A DNA stretch of 64,000 nucleotides from Malurus cyaneus samueli (lineage: Eukaryota; Chordata; Aves; Passeriformes; Maluridae), in contig CM019214.1 in the NCBI GenBank assembly GCA_009741485.1, positions 28,920,746-28,984,745 on the forward strand, written 5' to 3'. Both the position numbers and the translations under genes were made by a program. This document shows positions 11,980-24,984 of this stretch, in pieces. Below the pieces are notes generated by a model that worked only from the letters and a program-made list of their open reading frames with translations, made no database searches and was not told the origin of the DNA. How positions within the stretch are numbered: the first letter of the stretch is position 1; each line of letters begins with the position of its first letter.

Positions 11980-13937
11980 GGGAAGCAAGGACAAATATCG
12001 TGGGAAGAATATGGGAATGTGGTCCAGTTGTAGGGTTGTGGTGAGGGAGGCCAAGGTGAAATTGGAGCTGAAGTTGCCAAGGGATGCAAAAAGTAAGGAG
12101 AAGGATTCTACTGGTATATCAGCCAAGAGAGGGAAGTCAAAGAAAGTGTAGCCCTGCTGATAAGCAAGGCTGGTAAGCTGGTAACAGTGGAAGAGGAGAA
12201 GGCTGAGGGGCTCAGGCTTCACTGACAGCCTCTCTTCCCACGCCTCTGGAGCAGATGGACTGCAAGATGGGGACCAGGGCAGCAGACTCCCTCCCACTGT
12301 AGGGAAGATCAGGTTTGTGACTACCGAAGGAACTCGGACATATGGGAGCTGATGAGGTGCATCCCAGAGGTCTGAGGGATGGCTGATGTTGGCAAGCTAC
12401 ACTCCATGATTTGAAAAGTCACGGCAGTCAGGTGAAGTCCCAGGTGACTGGAAAAAGGAAGATATTGTTCCCATCTTTAAAATGTGTGGAAAGGAGCTGG
12501 GAGCTGCAGACCTGTCAGCCTCACCTCTGTGCCTGGGAAGATGATAGAACAGATCCTCCTGGAAGCTGTGCTAAGGGACGTGGAGGACAGGGAGGGGATT
12601 AGGGACAGCCAGTATGACTTCAGCAAGGGCAGGTCCTGCCTGACCAACCTGATGGCCATCAAGTGAAGGGCTGGTGTTCTCCACAACAAGGGAAGGGTTA
12701 CAGATGTCATTTATCTGGACTTCCGTAAATCCTCTGACATGGTGCCCCACAACATTCATCTCTCTAAACTGGAGAGGGATGCATTTGATGGTGGACTGTT
12801 CAGTGGATGAGGAATTGGTTGGATAGTCATGTACAGAGGGTGGTGTGAGTGACTCAGAGTCCTGATGGACCTTAGTGACAAGTGGTGTCCCTCAGGGGTC
12901 CAGGGGCCTGTACCAGGGCCATTTATTATCTTCGCTAATGACAAAGACAAAGGGGTCGAGTGCCCTCACTGCAAATTTGTGGGTGACTCCCAGCTGAGTG
13001 GTGCTGTTGACTCATCTGAAGGACTGGATGCCATCCTGAGGGACCTGGACGAGCTCAAGGAATGGAACCCTGGGAATCTCATGTGGTTTAGCAATGCCAG
13101 AGGCAAAGTGCTGCACCTGAGGGCGGGCAACCACTGGTGTCAGCCTGGGCTGGGGAATGAACAGCTCGAGAGCAGCCCCTGTTGAGAAGGACTTGGGGGT
13201 GCTCATGGATGACACAGTGTCCAGGTGCTGCTGGACACAATCCAGCCATGTGCCCTTGCTGCCCAGAGAGCCAACTGAATCCCCAGCCACATCAAAAGCT
13301 GTGTGGGCAGCAGGTTGAGGGAGGGAATTCTGCCTTTCTCTGTGGTGAGACCCCACCTGGAGACCTACATCAGCTCTGGGGTCCCCAGCATAAGGAACAT
13401 GTGGACATGTTGAAGTGAGTCCAGAGGAGGGCCATGGAGATGGTCACAGGGCTGGAGCACATCTCCTGTGAGGACAGGCTGAGATGGTTGGGGTTGTTCA
13501 GTCTGGAGTAGGGAAGGCTCCAGGGAGACCCTATAGCACCTTCCAGTACCTAAGGGAGCCTGTGGGAAATGTGGAGAGGGACTTTCTACAAGAGAATGTA
13601 GAGATAGAACAAGGGGTAATATTTTTAAACTGATGAATGATTGATTATTGAATTTAGATTAGATGTGAGAAAGGTGGGGCTTTTTGTTTTGTTGTTTTGT
13701 TTTCTGTTTGGCTTTTTTTTGGTTTGTGTTGTTTTTTGGTTGGTTTTNNNNNNNNNNTTACAATGGAGCAGTGAGGCACTGGAACAGATTGCCTAGAGAA
13801 GCGGTAGATGCCCCATCCCTGGAAACATTCAAAGTCAGGTTGGACAGGTTTCTGAGCAGTCTGACTGCTTATTGCAGGAGGATTGGACTTGGTGACTATT
13901 AAAAGTCTCTTTCAATCCAAACTATTCAATGATTCAA
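11980..13937 (+). mobile_element. CR1 LINE, long 5'-truncated copy with decayed reverse transcriptase ORF
   Basis: This is a sense-strand CR1 of about 2 kb. CR1 ORF2 text is readable in shifting frames. At 12420-12480 it runs 'GDWKKE' into 'VPIFK'. At 12484-12660 it reads '[20 protein letters not shown]', then '[20 protein letters not shown]'. At 12706-12755 it reads '[16 protein letters not shown]', and at 12970-13185 'CKFVGDSQL', then 'GLDAILRDLDELKEW'. At 13775-13860 it reads 'AVRHWNRLPREAVDAPSLET'. The catalytic FADD motif has become FVGD, and there are several frameshifts and stops, so the copy is dead. The 3' end is the usual CR1 tail, reading 'TCTTTCAATCCAAACTATTC'. A T/G-rich stretch and a 10 N gap interrupt it at 13680-13757. 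The 5' boundary is approximate. Confidence 0.93.
13680..13757. repeat. T/G-rich low-complexity stretch ending in an assembly gap (10 N)
   Basis: About 68 bases made almost only of T and G run into 10 N at 13748-13757. They lie inside the 3' part of the CR1 copy, where the family normally has an ordinary short coding segment. The true length of the stretch is unknown because of the gap. Confidence 0.85.
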
Positions 13938-14852
13938 CTTTGCAGAGTTCCCAAATACCTTTTAACAGGTATCAAGTATTTGGAAAGATCAAATATGGAT
14001 TAAATCCTTATGTGGATTAAATCTTTCACAATTAATGCTGGTTTACTTGTTATTTCAAGAAGGGGTTGATTTTTGTTTATGTTAACAAACAAATCGCCTT
14101 GTAGTTCTGTGGCATAAACTGAGAAGCTTGCAGGTGTTCAAGGATGTGCTTCCTCTCTCACTGCAAACACGTGTATTAAGCTTGGTAATTTCTGGCTCCT
14201 AGGCTAAGGGAACTGTTGCTCCTTCCTTCTGCTCAAGAAGAGGGCAGAGCTGAAGGACCTGGGTGCTGGGTCAGAAACCAAAGCACCTTCTCTTCCTGCC
14301 AGATTCCAAGTGTCAAGTTTTCCTTCAGTTAATTTCTTTATGAAAATTTTGAACTGTAATTTCAGCCTCCATATAATGGCAATCATGATATCTTGTTATC
14401 TTTTATCATTATTTTATTCTTTCACTTTTTTGACAGCCCATATTCTGGTGTGTTCTTTCACCTAGTTAAACTTGGTTTTAGGAGGTGCTTTTAAGATAAA
14501 TATTAACTCGTGCTGCTGAAAATGCAGAGTGATATTGATTTTTTTCTGCCTTTATGCAGATCAGATCTACTTTGATATTTGTATCCTTTTTTTCCTTTTC
14601 TTTTTTTAATATTAGCTTCCTGATCTATGATGTAAGCATTTTGAGAAACTACAGGGAACTAAAACTTTTTACTTTTGGCACTACACCATGAATGGCTATT
14701 GTAAACTGTGTATTGTTCTTCCAATTAAATCAGAGATATGATAATCTGCATATAATTGTCATCCTTAACATTTGATCCTTTTCTTTTAAGTAGCTAGGTT
14801 TTTTCCCTTATGTTTTGCAGAAAATGATTTTCTGTCTGTTTTTATATTTCAG
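13938..14852 (+). other. MCF2L: Last part of MCF2L intron 1
   Basis: AT-rich intron with no repeat or exon seen. It ends in a pyrimidine-rich tract and the acceptor TTTTTATATTTCAG at 14839-14852. Confidence 0.65.
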
Positions 14853-15054
14853 AAATCAGCTCACAGAGTTTTCATGTCTGACTGGTATCGGACCCTGATC
14901 CTGTGCAAAGAAACTGGAAGCTGCAACTGTTTTGCAACAGCCAACCAGCCTAATGAAGAGAAAGAAGAAGAAGAAGATACCAATCACCAGGTTGTGGTGT
15001 CAGATACCATGCAGCTTGTGCAAGATAAGCAGGAGGTGACAGAAATCACAGCAG
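14853..15054 (+). CDS. MCF2L: MCF2L coding exon A: N-terminus of the long isoform (start codon at 14874)
   Basis: MCF2L is a Dbl-family Rho GEF that activates RhoA and Cdc42-type GTPases. Its domain order is Sec14/CRAL-TRIO, spectrin-like, DH, PH and, in most isoforms, SH3. This 202-base exon has acceptor ATTTCAG|AAATC and donor GCAG|GTGAGA. Translation from the ATG at 14874 gives 60 codons plus one base. The peptide starts MSDWYRTLILCKETG and later reads QPNEEKEEEED, HQVVVSD and LVQDKQEV. As I remember it, the human long isoform has the same skeleton: Met, a Trp-Arg pair, ILCK, PNE, an acidic patch, HQ-x-x-VSD and LVQD. The exon ends in phase 1, so the split codon can be the conserved Asp that opens the next exon. 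The acidic run is coded by GAA/GAG repeats. The start context is weak (T at -3). No catalytic domain is present in this exon. Confidence 0.85.
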
Positions 15055-18000
15055 GTGAGAAAAATACAGCATATTTGGGAATTGTCCATCTGGCTACCAA
15101 ACTGTGTTAAGAAGGGGATTGATGGCTTCAAGAATTTTAGCAATATTATCACATCACTAACAATGAGAGTAGGGCAGGAAGCCTGAGAAAAGGAATAGCT
15201 GAGTATTCACTTGGAGGGGGCTGATGTCACCACGAAAACAAATGTTTAATAGCAGTCAGTGGAACTGTACTCAGGAGGACTGATGCTTGTTGTAAGAAAT
15301 TAAAATAATTCCCTAAATTAATCATTTAGCAAAAAATAACCATCCCAAAGAAACCTGACCTACCTTCCTATAGTTTAAAATCATAGCTTTGAGAAATACC
15401 ACATTAATTTCGTTGCTATGGACCATAAGCAGAAAACTGCATTGAGTGCTAGTTTGTAGTTACTAGGACTAAGAATACTTTTAGTTTTTTTACTGTACCA
15501 TCTTATATTTACCCAAGAGAGTGAATATATGCAGGAAGTTGTCTCATAATTCATGTATGAATGGACCCTTTGCCTTGGTGCTAGTGCAGATGGACTATAA
15601 TTTTATAATTTGATTAGCAGTTGCATCTGATGGTATTTATTAACACATCTTCCTTCCATTTTGGAAATATGTTTTTAAAAAGCCTCCTTTAAAGCCTAGG
15701 TAATTAAAAAATACCTGCACATATTTATGCAAACCTCTCTAAGCCGGAAAGATGATCCAAAATCGGAATGGTTGAATTCACTAAAATACAGTTTTGCATT
15801 AAATACACAATTATAAAACAGGATATGACTGCTTTGTCCTAACAGAAAAAAGCTCATTCTTTCAGCCGGAGTGAGCTACTGATGTTGGTGCTACTACAGA
15901 ATGATTCACATTCTTCTGACTTAACAGGAAGTAGTGATTAGAGTAATCATTTTGTTTATGTACCAGTGATGTCTCAGCCGCAATGAGATTTCTTTTGAAG
16001 GCAAGAAGGAAAGATGCAAAAATACCCTGCAGTAATTCTGGAGGATGATGTCAGAGTTCATCAAATATGATTTCTGTGGAAAAGAGGAGTGTGTATCTAG
16101 ACTACAAGAGGAAACTGAAGGGGAGTCACAAGTATTCTGACTTTGTAGTGGAGATCTTTGTTAGTTATTCTAATAGTAATGGACAACAAGAAAACTGAAA
16201 CACGCAGATAGCCATCTTCTATAATAACGAGAAAATGTGTACTTGATTCCTGCAGAGAGGATTTAAAACTAATTGAGGCGATTGTTAAACAGACTGCTTA
16301 AAGAGATGGTGCAGTCTCTAGCTTGTTCTTAATGAAATCTCTAGTGAAACAACCTACTGTGAGGGGTGAGTGGTGAGGGGTGAGCTCTTTAAGCCAGGCT
16401 GAGAGGACTGTGCTTCTCTGGTGGAAGAAGAAACAAGCCCTGAGAAGGCAGGCCTGGACTAGGATGTCAGAGGAAAGATAGTTCTGTTTTGTGTCATCTG
16501 AAGGGTTTCAGATGGGAAATTTCTATTCCCCTCACCAGAAATTCAGGGGAGAGCTGTGCTGGGTTCAGACCAAGTTGCATGCACTTTCTCTGCTGAAGTG
16601 TCAGTGCATCAGTGGTTCAGTGGTTCATCTACAAGGGAGGCTTAGTGAACTGCATGGATCGAAATCAAAGCAGGGAAGGCAGACAAGGGGCTGGGTGTAG
16701 AAATGAGACTGCCTAGAATAGCCTGCACATACTTGACTATGCTAATTTCATCTTTTAGCTGTGGCTGCTGCCTTTCTATCACTGTAGTGTACGTGAGAGG
16801 GACATGAGGTTTAGTGAAATAAGTTCTGGGCTAAGTTTCTTGGCCTGAAAAGTAGCAGATTTTTCATTGAGGATAACATCCATGTCTGGCCTGACAGCTG
16901 AATTGCAAGCCATTAACTGAAACTGCAGAGCACCTGATGATGCTCTTAATCCCTGGAAAAAGTGGGATGTAATTTAAAAAAAAAAAGGAATTTTTGTTTT
17001 CTTTCAACTTGAAGACAACAGCATGTAGAGTAGGAAAGGAGCTTTCCCAGAACTAGGCAGAGACTACATGAGAAACTTTAGTGGCAGATAATTATGAAGT
17101 ATGAAAGCTTTTCTGTGCCATAATTAATACTGTTGTTGCTCGTATTGAGGATTGAATGAATCATTGTTTGTGGACATTTTGTTGGGTTTTGATTTTTAAG
17201 AAATCATTGCTCTTAATTCATGGAACTTGTGTGTTAGGAGTTTATGACTTTGTCAAGGCACTGCTAAAATGAGTCTGCTCTGAGAAGAACTACAGTGGCA
17301 TAACGTGGTGCACATTTAAAATGGGTAATTTGTTTGGTGGGTATGTGGTGGAATGAGAAGATGCTTTGCTCTAATTTTAATACTTTATTCAATTATTTCT
17401 TTCAAGAAAGGAAGCAAGTATTTTTTCTGTTGGTGAATGGAGTCATATTGCCTTATGTGAAACTAATCCTTAATAGTCTTCTGGTGGGAAAAGGCAGAAG
17501 GAGAAATGCTGCGGTGGAAGATAATGTTGGAGTCTTCTCCCTTGTCTGTTTTTGACTTCTGAAAGCAAATGTGAGAGTTCTTACTCTTCCATGCCAACTA
17601 ATAATACTGTGTGATAGAGAGCGTCTTTCTGCTGTTATTTAAACCATATGTTGCTGTTGTGAAGCGTTAATTCCCTCTCCCTCCCCAGGAGCTCATCTGC
17701 TGTGCTATTGATACCATATTAACAGCAATATTTTTACTGCAGTGTCTCCCTAGAAGTTATAATTAAGATCAGGTTTTCATTGTGTCTATGAGTTTACACA
17801 CACAGAGAAGATACTGCTTCTTGAAAGCTTTAAGAGTCAAGCTTGAAAGCAATAGATGAACCAGCATGCAAAATTCAGCTTGAGGCCGAGCACAAGTGAG
17901 ATGGAAACATCACAACATCAGACCAACTTGTGTGCTCTCCTGCCTTAATTCAAATGGTGTGTGTAATTCAGCCTTGCCTTTCTCGTCTTCAGCAGAGGCT

Positions 18001-18881
18001 GAAAAATTGAAAGATCTTGGAAATAAATAGAGGCATGGAAGACAATCATCATGAGTCTTTACAAATAATAATAATAAAGAAATGAAAAATCCAGTATTTC
18101 TATATTTTCTCAGTGCCTGTTATGTTGTTCTGCCTGTGTGGCATTGAGGGGTGATGTGCTTGGAGGCCTCTTTACCTACAATTTTTCTTTTTCTCTAGAG
18201 CTCTTCACCTTCAAATGGTTGACACCTTCTCTTTATTTGTTTGGATTTTTTTTCCCCTGTTCAGTTCAGGTCTGTTTGGAATATAATCTTTTCATGCAGG
18301 GTTTTTTAGCCTCCTGCCATGATGCAGTAGGGAACCAGAGGAAACCTTTATTGGTCTTGAGATTTGATAGTGTTACATCTTGGGAACTGTAATTGCTGAT
18401 GTAGTAGCAAATAGCCATGAGGGTGCTACAGGTTTTACAAAAGTAAGAGACTATCATGGCTCTGCCCATGTTTTGAGGAATCCGAGAATACAGGTGACAC
18501 CTGACTGAAGTCTCAAGTCTTCTTGGTCTAAACTTGCCTAAAATCACATACCTAATGAGTATGAAATTATTTTTTAATTATTTCAAATTATGAAGCATGT
18601 ATCATTTTATGATTTGAGCTGATTTTTAGCATTTTTGCATCTGAAATTACAAGGCAGTTGAAAAGACAATGAAGTGACTGTGATGGGCCTATTCTAATGC
18701 TTGTAACAGTGCTGCAAAACAATATTGGCTGTTGCACTCACAGGCACTTGAAATGCTCATCTACTACACTCATCCTCTTTGAAACAAATGTGCATAGCAT
18801 CGTCCCAAAATGTTCAATTGCCTTGTTTTCCATACATAAACACCTTTTTATGTACTGCTCAATGGCATTACTGAAGGTGAC

Positions 18882-18921
18882 AGCTTTAAGTGGGCTATAT
18901 AAGCTTTAAGTGGGCTATATA
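18882..18921. repeat. Perfect tandem duplication of a 20-base unit
   Basis: The unit AGCTTTAAGTGGGCTATATA occurs twice head to tail with no mismatch. Each copy contains a TATA-like core. It has the appearance of a recent slippage duplication. Confidence 0.9.
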
Positions 18922-20850
18922 CATCTGTGACATCGCTGGAACAGGATGCTCAGGTTGTATTGTCAAGGCCACGGATGACTCATTGCCTGCATCAGAAGAG
19001 GGAAAAAAAAACATGTCACTTCAACACTTGTACCTCGGGTAACATCAGTTGTACTCAGAACCCGTAGTGTAACTTCAGTTACACATAGCAGCTCTTTGCT
19101 TCTGCCAGTCAGAACTGTATAAATGCGAGATTTCAAAAGTAATGTGCAAGGGAAACATTGAAGATATTCATTGTAGTAATAATTATACTGTTTCAAATTA
19201 AGTGACTTTTCAGAAACACAATAGGTAAGGCTGTTTGGATCAAGTCCTTTCCGTTCCTTGATAGTGTACAAAGAAAATCTTTAAAAATCTTAGCTTTCAG
19301 TTTCTTAGTTTTTAATTATCTCTTAGAAGCTGCTTTTATTGTAGTGAGAAGAATGCCATTGCATTTTTAGGGAGAAGTCTTTCGTTTATGCAATCTGTTT
19401 AGATAGTTCCTTGATTCTTGGAGCTGTTTTATATTCTCGAAGAAGCTTATCAGAATAGAATTTTAATTTTAACTGGCAAAGTTGTGTTCATTACAGCATG
19501 CTTCCAGTAACAACTTGATGAAAAGTTTCTTTTCAGGGGATAATTTGTAAACTAGATTAATATGGCTAGAAGGTATATGTGAAAAATGAGGCTGTGAATA
19601 TCATACTAAGCATTTTTAATGAGGTTGTTTGTATACACAAAAACATTAAAATGTCAAGACCAAAATTTGTGAGGCAGTTGGGGATTTCTTCTTTATTAGA
19701 ATTCCAGGTTCAGCTACAAGAAAACCGCTTTGTTTCATGGGAGTGACACCAGTGTACTGTCACTTGATTAACATTGGTATGTCTTCTGTGCAATGAAGAT
19801 GGCATTACAGACTCCTCAGCCTGTCGTGCAGGTGCTAAATAGCCCATGACCTTTTTTACCTTTAAATACAATCCAACTAGGGCAGGAGTCTCTAAGCCAT
19901 AATACACAAGCCACTTAGGGATACACGGTCCAGCACGTAGCTGGGAGCTATTGTTGTCCCTGGTGGCATCTGTCACAATGCTCAAGGAGGGGGAAGCTGG
20001 GATTTGTTTTCTTTATTTACGAACACAGATCTGGGCTCAACATAATTTTTTGGCAGAAAAGGTTATTTGTTTTGCTGTGCACATTTCTTCATCTGCTTGG
20101 AGTCAGTGGGCTGGCCTTTAAAGACTGGATATGTTTTGCTGTGGAGCTTTTAAGAAAATCCATGTAAAGCTTTCTGTTTGATACTAGTGTTTTGATTGAT
20201 GTGAAGTGCATGTCCAAGTAAGACGCAGCAGATATTTTGTGTGCAGTGTTAGTATTTCTCAGTGTTGGAGGCGATTTGCTTATAAATGTCTTTACAAGCC
20301 CGTTCCCCTGCTGGCTTCTCTAGGACTGGCACTGGTCTCAGCACGTGTTTGTGAGCCAGGGTTTTTATGTCTTAGCTGAAGGAGCTGCTTTTGATTAAAA
20401 CTGAGTTTCTACTGAGGGAATTTTGCAAATTCTTATGAGCTTTGCTTCTCAAAATGAGACACGTTTAAAGCTAATTGGAATAATCTATCTAACAACGTGG
20501 AAAAGAAAGCCTTTGCATGGTAAACCTCTTCTGCATCATGTTGCTGCTTTGAGTAATAGAGTCGTGAAATCCAGTCTGATTAAAATCAGTAGGAGTCTTG
20601 TCAGGATTTTCGTCTTAAGACTTCTAAGCTATACAAGTTAACCAGCCTCTTAAATGAAATTAATATTGAACATCTTACTCTAATTCCTTATTTCCTGGGA
20701 ATTACAGCAGATGTGGAATACATAAAAATAACTTCTTGTTCAGTTCAAGAAGTGAGAGCAGAAAGGCTTCATTAATGTAAAAAGGCATTGCCAGATAAAA
20801 ATGAGCTATGCAGAGGTAGTTTGATAATGTCAGCAGTAAAATTCAGTTTG

Positions 20851-20895
20851 TGGTGTGTGTATATGTGTGCATCTATCTGTCTATCTATGTATCTC
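20851..20895. repeat. Imperfect TG and CTAT microsatellite
   Basis: A TG-rich segment with TATG interruptions passes into CTATCTGTCTATCTATGTAT, a degenerate tetranucleotide repeat. Confidence 0.8.
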
Positions 20896-23800
20896 TGTAA
20901 TTAAGTGCCACACTTGATGGATTTTCAGTTCAGCTGCTGCTTGCTGTAAAGAACATTTTCAGGAAATGGTCCTGACTGAAATTGCTCTTAGCCTTTTTTA
21001 AAGGCACAAAAGCATTTTTAATTTTTTCTTCAAAGTTCTTTGGACTCTGTTGAGAAATATTTCAGAGAAGTGCCACAAGCACCATGTGCTGCAGTGGCTT
21101 ATACATCACAGCTTTTAATGGTGCATTAGTTGTATTAGAAATATCTTTGCTGCATTGTTACACTTCCTTCTATTTCTTCCTGTGTTTTCTGTTCTGATGA
21201 GCAGCCCAGACACAGCATTTGCTATTTTCCCCTTTCAATTCTCCTATTTCCTAGAGAGTGACTTGCTTTTCAGGAGGATTTTTGCTGGAGTTCCTTTTTA
21301 GCTGGGGGTTGCATGAACTTGGGTGGTGTAGCTGCAGCTCTCTCAGCCTGACTGCCTTCATCTCCTGTGCTTGGAGAGCTTCTTGCCAAGAGAGAGGCAG
21401 GCACCAACTGTCTGTGCAAAGCAGCAAGGACTTTGTGACATTAAATTGGGGGCAAACTATATCTGCTTTGTTCTGCATGGTGCTCAAAACACTCCCAAGG
21501 TAAGATGTGATGAATGCAAACTGAAATTTGGAATTTCCTTAAATAGTGGCATTTTTATGGGACGTAGGGAGGTATGAAATTATTCTCTAGTAACATTAAA
21601 CTAGTGAAAGATCATACAACTTGCTTGGTTTCATGTATTTTAATACTATGTAGTTATAAGTATCTTTGGTATATAGTCTATGTGAAATCTATAGGCACTT
21701 CATCAGAAGGGAAAGCAGTAACATTTAGTTCATTGTGAAAATTCATAGCTTTTGTGATGCATCTAAATGTATTGAATCTTTCTCTTTTTATTTAAATCAT
21801 GCTTTGCTTTTCAGATATTCTCAGTGCAGGTTGAAGCAAAAGATGCTTGCTGAAACTAAAGCAGGAAAGCTTTGTCAATTCTGTTTAGTCCCTGACATGA
21901 GTACCTTTGTGCCTTTGGTGCCTCAGGTGGCTGCAAAGAAATTGGAAAAGTGCCTAAGCAGCAGTGTAATTGAAATTCAGGGGAGGTTGCATGTCTAACC
22001 TGCTTAGGCATTCTGTAAATCCCATTTTCCTGCATCTGTAGGCAGTGGACATCTTTGTAAATCTGCTTGATTATAATACCTGAACAGAAAAAAACCAAAT
22101 TCTACGTTAGCAACTGGCTTATTCTGTAAGGGCAGGCTGCTTGCTGGATCTGGCACTTGCTCCTCGGGCTGGGAAGAAGCTGGGAATGTAAATGTCAGAT
22201 CTTGAATAGGTGCAATAAAAACCATCCCAGTGACAAGGTCCTGCATGCTACCTTAGTATCATTTCAGCACCATCTGCATATCTGTAGGGTAAAATGTGGG
22301 GTTGCACAGACTCACTGGCTTCCAGCTGGACTGTTTGTGCTGCACCATTTGTCATGGAAATGAATTGCTTTGCCTCAGTTCTAGCCAATACCCAGATTAG
22401 ATGTTGGGTTCGGTTGTTGCCTCTGGCGCTGAGGAATTACTCAGGACTGTTTCATGCAAATGCACAGATATTTTGGGGGTTAATCAATGCACTCTCTTCC
22501 AGTGTTTAGGAAATCAGACCCTCATTATGTAGGGGGAGGGAACTTTGGTAACAGAAAGAGTAGAAAATAATAAAATAAAGTATTGAAGTTTCTTTTCAAC
22601 TCTAGTTTTGCTTTCTGCTACAGCTGGAAGCAATTTAAGTTGTTTAGCGAGAAGTTTTATTTTCTCAGCTCAGCCTATCATATTTGCTTAAGGCTATTTG
22701 TTGATCATCGGGGACATTAGAAAAATTGTGATTCTTTAAAATTATTTGTTGCATGTAATTAGATTATTGTAGTCATCAAATGTCATCTAAACTAATTATT
22801 GAACAGACTAATATATTTTCCACTGACATTGTTAAACAACTCCTTATACAGAGAAGAGGGAAGTAAATTTGATGTTGTGTCTGGAGTCTGTCAGTTAAAA
22901 TTTTCTGCTGTCATATTTGTGCAGCCTGTTTTGCCAAGACTTACCTGGGGAAATGTGCTTTTCACTAAGTCCGTGGAGGAAGGAGGGGAAGGCCTTGTGG
23001 TATCCCTGCAATATGTGTCACTTCCACCCATCATCTGGGGGTAAAAACAGCTACACTGAAAATGATGGATTCAGTGGAAAATAATCCACCTGGGATTAGC
23101 TGCTGCCAAAGAAACATGTCCAAAAGGTGAAGGTTTTGGGGAAAACACATTAGTGGTGCTTGCTGAGGTTCCTTTGAGATAGCGGGCATGTCTTTGAAAA
23201 CCAGGCAGTCTTGCCAGCAGCTTCAGTTTCCAGTCAGGTGTGTGGATACATGCATGAGGCCAGGTCTGTGCAGAGAACATATTGAGGACCTTTGTAATGC
23301 TGTCAGGAATTGCCAGAAAAACCAAACGAAACCAGGCTGGTGGGCCTAGAAGCAGAGTCCTCTTAATGCTGCCTGAAGTCCTCTTCATTCAAATTCTTTG
23401 TGTTGAGGATAGATATTTTTCTAGGTGAGGTACCAGCAGTTTCTTTTTTCCACATAGACAGGGCTTGCAGTCAGAGAAGTAGGGGGAAAATATGGAAAAA
23501 AATGCCACATTACACGTTTGCTGTTGTACATTTCCCTCCTGCCTACTATTGCTGCTTTTGAGAAACATCTCCTTTTATAGCACAGAATGTGTGTTCTGGA
23601 ACTACGCTCGCTATTGAAATTTGCTGTGGGTGTGCTGTTCTGTGCCTCTGTGTTGTTTCAGTGCAGAGCAGTGGTCTGATGTGGTGTGCTTTGTACCTGG
23701 GTGTCCTCCACTGCTTAGAAAAGGGCCTGTGCCTGCCCTTTTTACTGTTGCAAAACATGTTTATGTAGGAAGGCTGTCAATGAGATTGCAGAAGGTACCA

Positions 23801-24964
23801 AAATGACATCAGTGTGTGCAGCAGGACCAGTCCCAAATGGAGCAGTTGGGTTGTTTTCCTGTTTTAGCAACTGGTGGGGCTCCAGCAGTGCTGCTGAACT
23901 TCTGTTCACTGCACTGCAAAGGGACAGGCTCCCCAGCAGCACGTAGGAGAGAGCAGTGCCATTGTTCGGGGCACATGGGTAGCATTCAGATGTTTTAAGT
24001 ACAAGAGAGCATAATTCCTTCAGCAGTTTTTCTAATGAGGGTTGAGCTACTTCATCATGGGTCCTCTTGCCTTTGCCCAGAGCTGCTGTCATTCTTGAGC
24101 AGGCTGTCTGCAGTTTGGTGTGGTGCTTTTGAGCTGCTTTGTTTGGCATCCCAAAGGCAGCTTGGTGCAAAGGCGTCAGGGTTCCTGACAATTCCCACAG
24201 CAGAGTGGAAAGGAGCACTCTCCAGTGTGCACTGCACTCACCCAGGAAAGGAGTGCTCTCCAGTCCCCTCCTCAGCCTGGCAGTCTAGATGAATGCTCAG
24301 TCTGGCTGCTGAGCTCTTCGTGGGTGAAGACACTGTGCTGAAGAATTAAAGAGTCACTAGAGCAGAGAGGATGGCAGCAAGGGAAAATTTCATTTGTTGC
24401 TGAGGCTCCAACTTGTAAAAGGAAAGGGTTGAGTTTTGCTTAGTTTCCAGTAGTATTTATACTTCTAATAAACAATCACTTGATTTGTGATGCATGGTGA
24501 GTGCTTGCTGTAGAGATCCTGTTCTCATCTGATTGCATTTTGCAAGATAGAATTGGAAAATCCAGGCCAGGGCTGTGATTGTGCACCCTGGTCACGGTGT
24601 GTGCCTTTCAGCAGGCAGGTGAAACACCAGTCCCTGCACAAGGACACCAACAGTGATGCAGCTGAGTTTGCCCCACTGTCATTTCCTTTGGATTGCTTAG
24701 ATGAGCATGTCAGAAATATGGATTGTCCTATGCTCCTCTCACAAGGTCCCAGTTACTGTGGGAATTTAGACCCCAGCAGGTTCTATTATGAAAGGCAAAT
24801 ACTGGGTGTTATTAGGCCAAAGTTCTTTGGAATCCTTGTTCTAAGCATTTATTAGGTTCACATGTGTTCATCTTGTTCTTTTTGAAGTTTTGAAGAACTT
24901 TTGCTTGGTCTGATCTGGTTGGTTTTTAGTCATTGCTGTGTGGCTGATACAGCTTTGGTGGGGT

Positions 24965-24984
24965 TTTATTTATTTATTTATTTA
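24965..24984. repeat. TTTA tetranucleotide repeat
   Basis: About five consecutive units of TTTA occur in intronic sequence. Confidence 0.85.

Noticed and set aside
14874..15110. Reading exon A through to the TAA at 15108 as a complete 78-residue protein
   Set aside because: The similarity to MCF2L stops at the consensus donor at 15054. The codons beyond it are intron read-through.
21735..21998. Coding exon after the CTTTTCAG at about 21814
   Set aside because: There is no usable donor and no recognisable peptide. The frame ends in a stop shortly afterwards.
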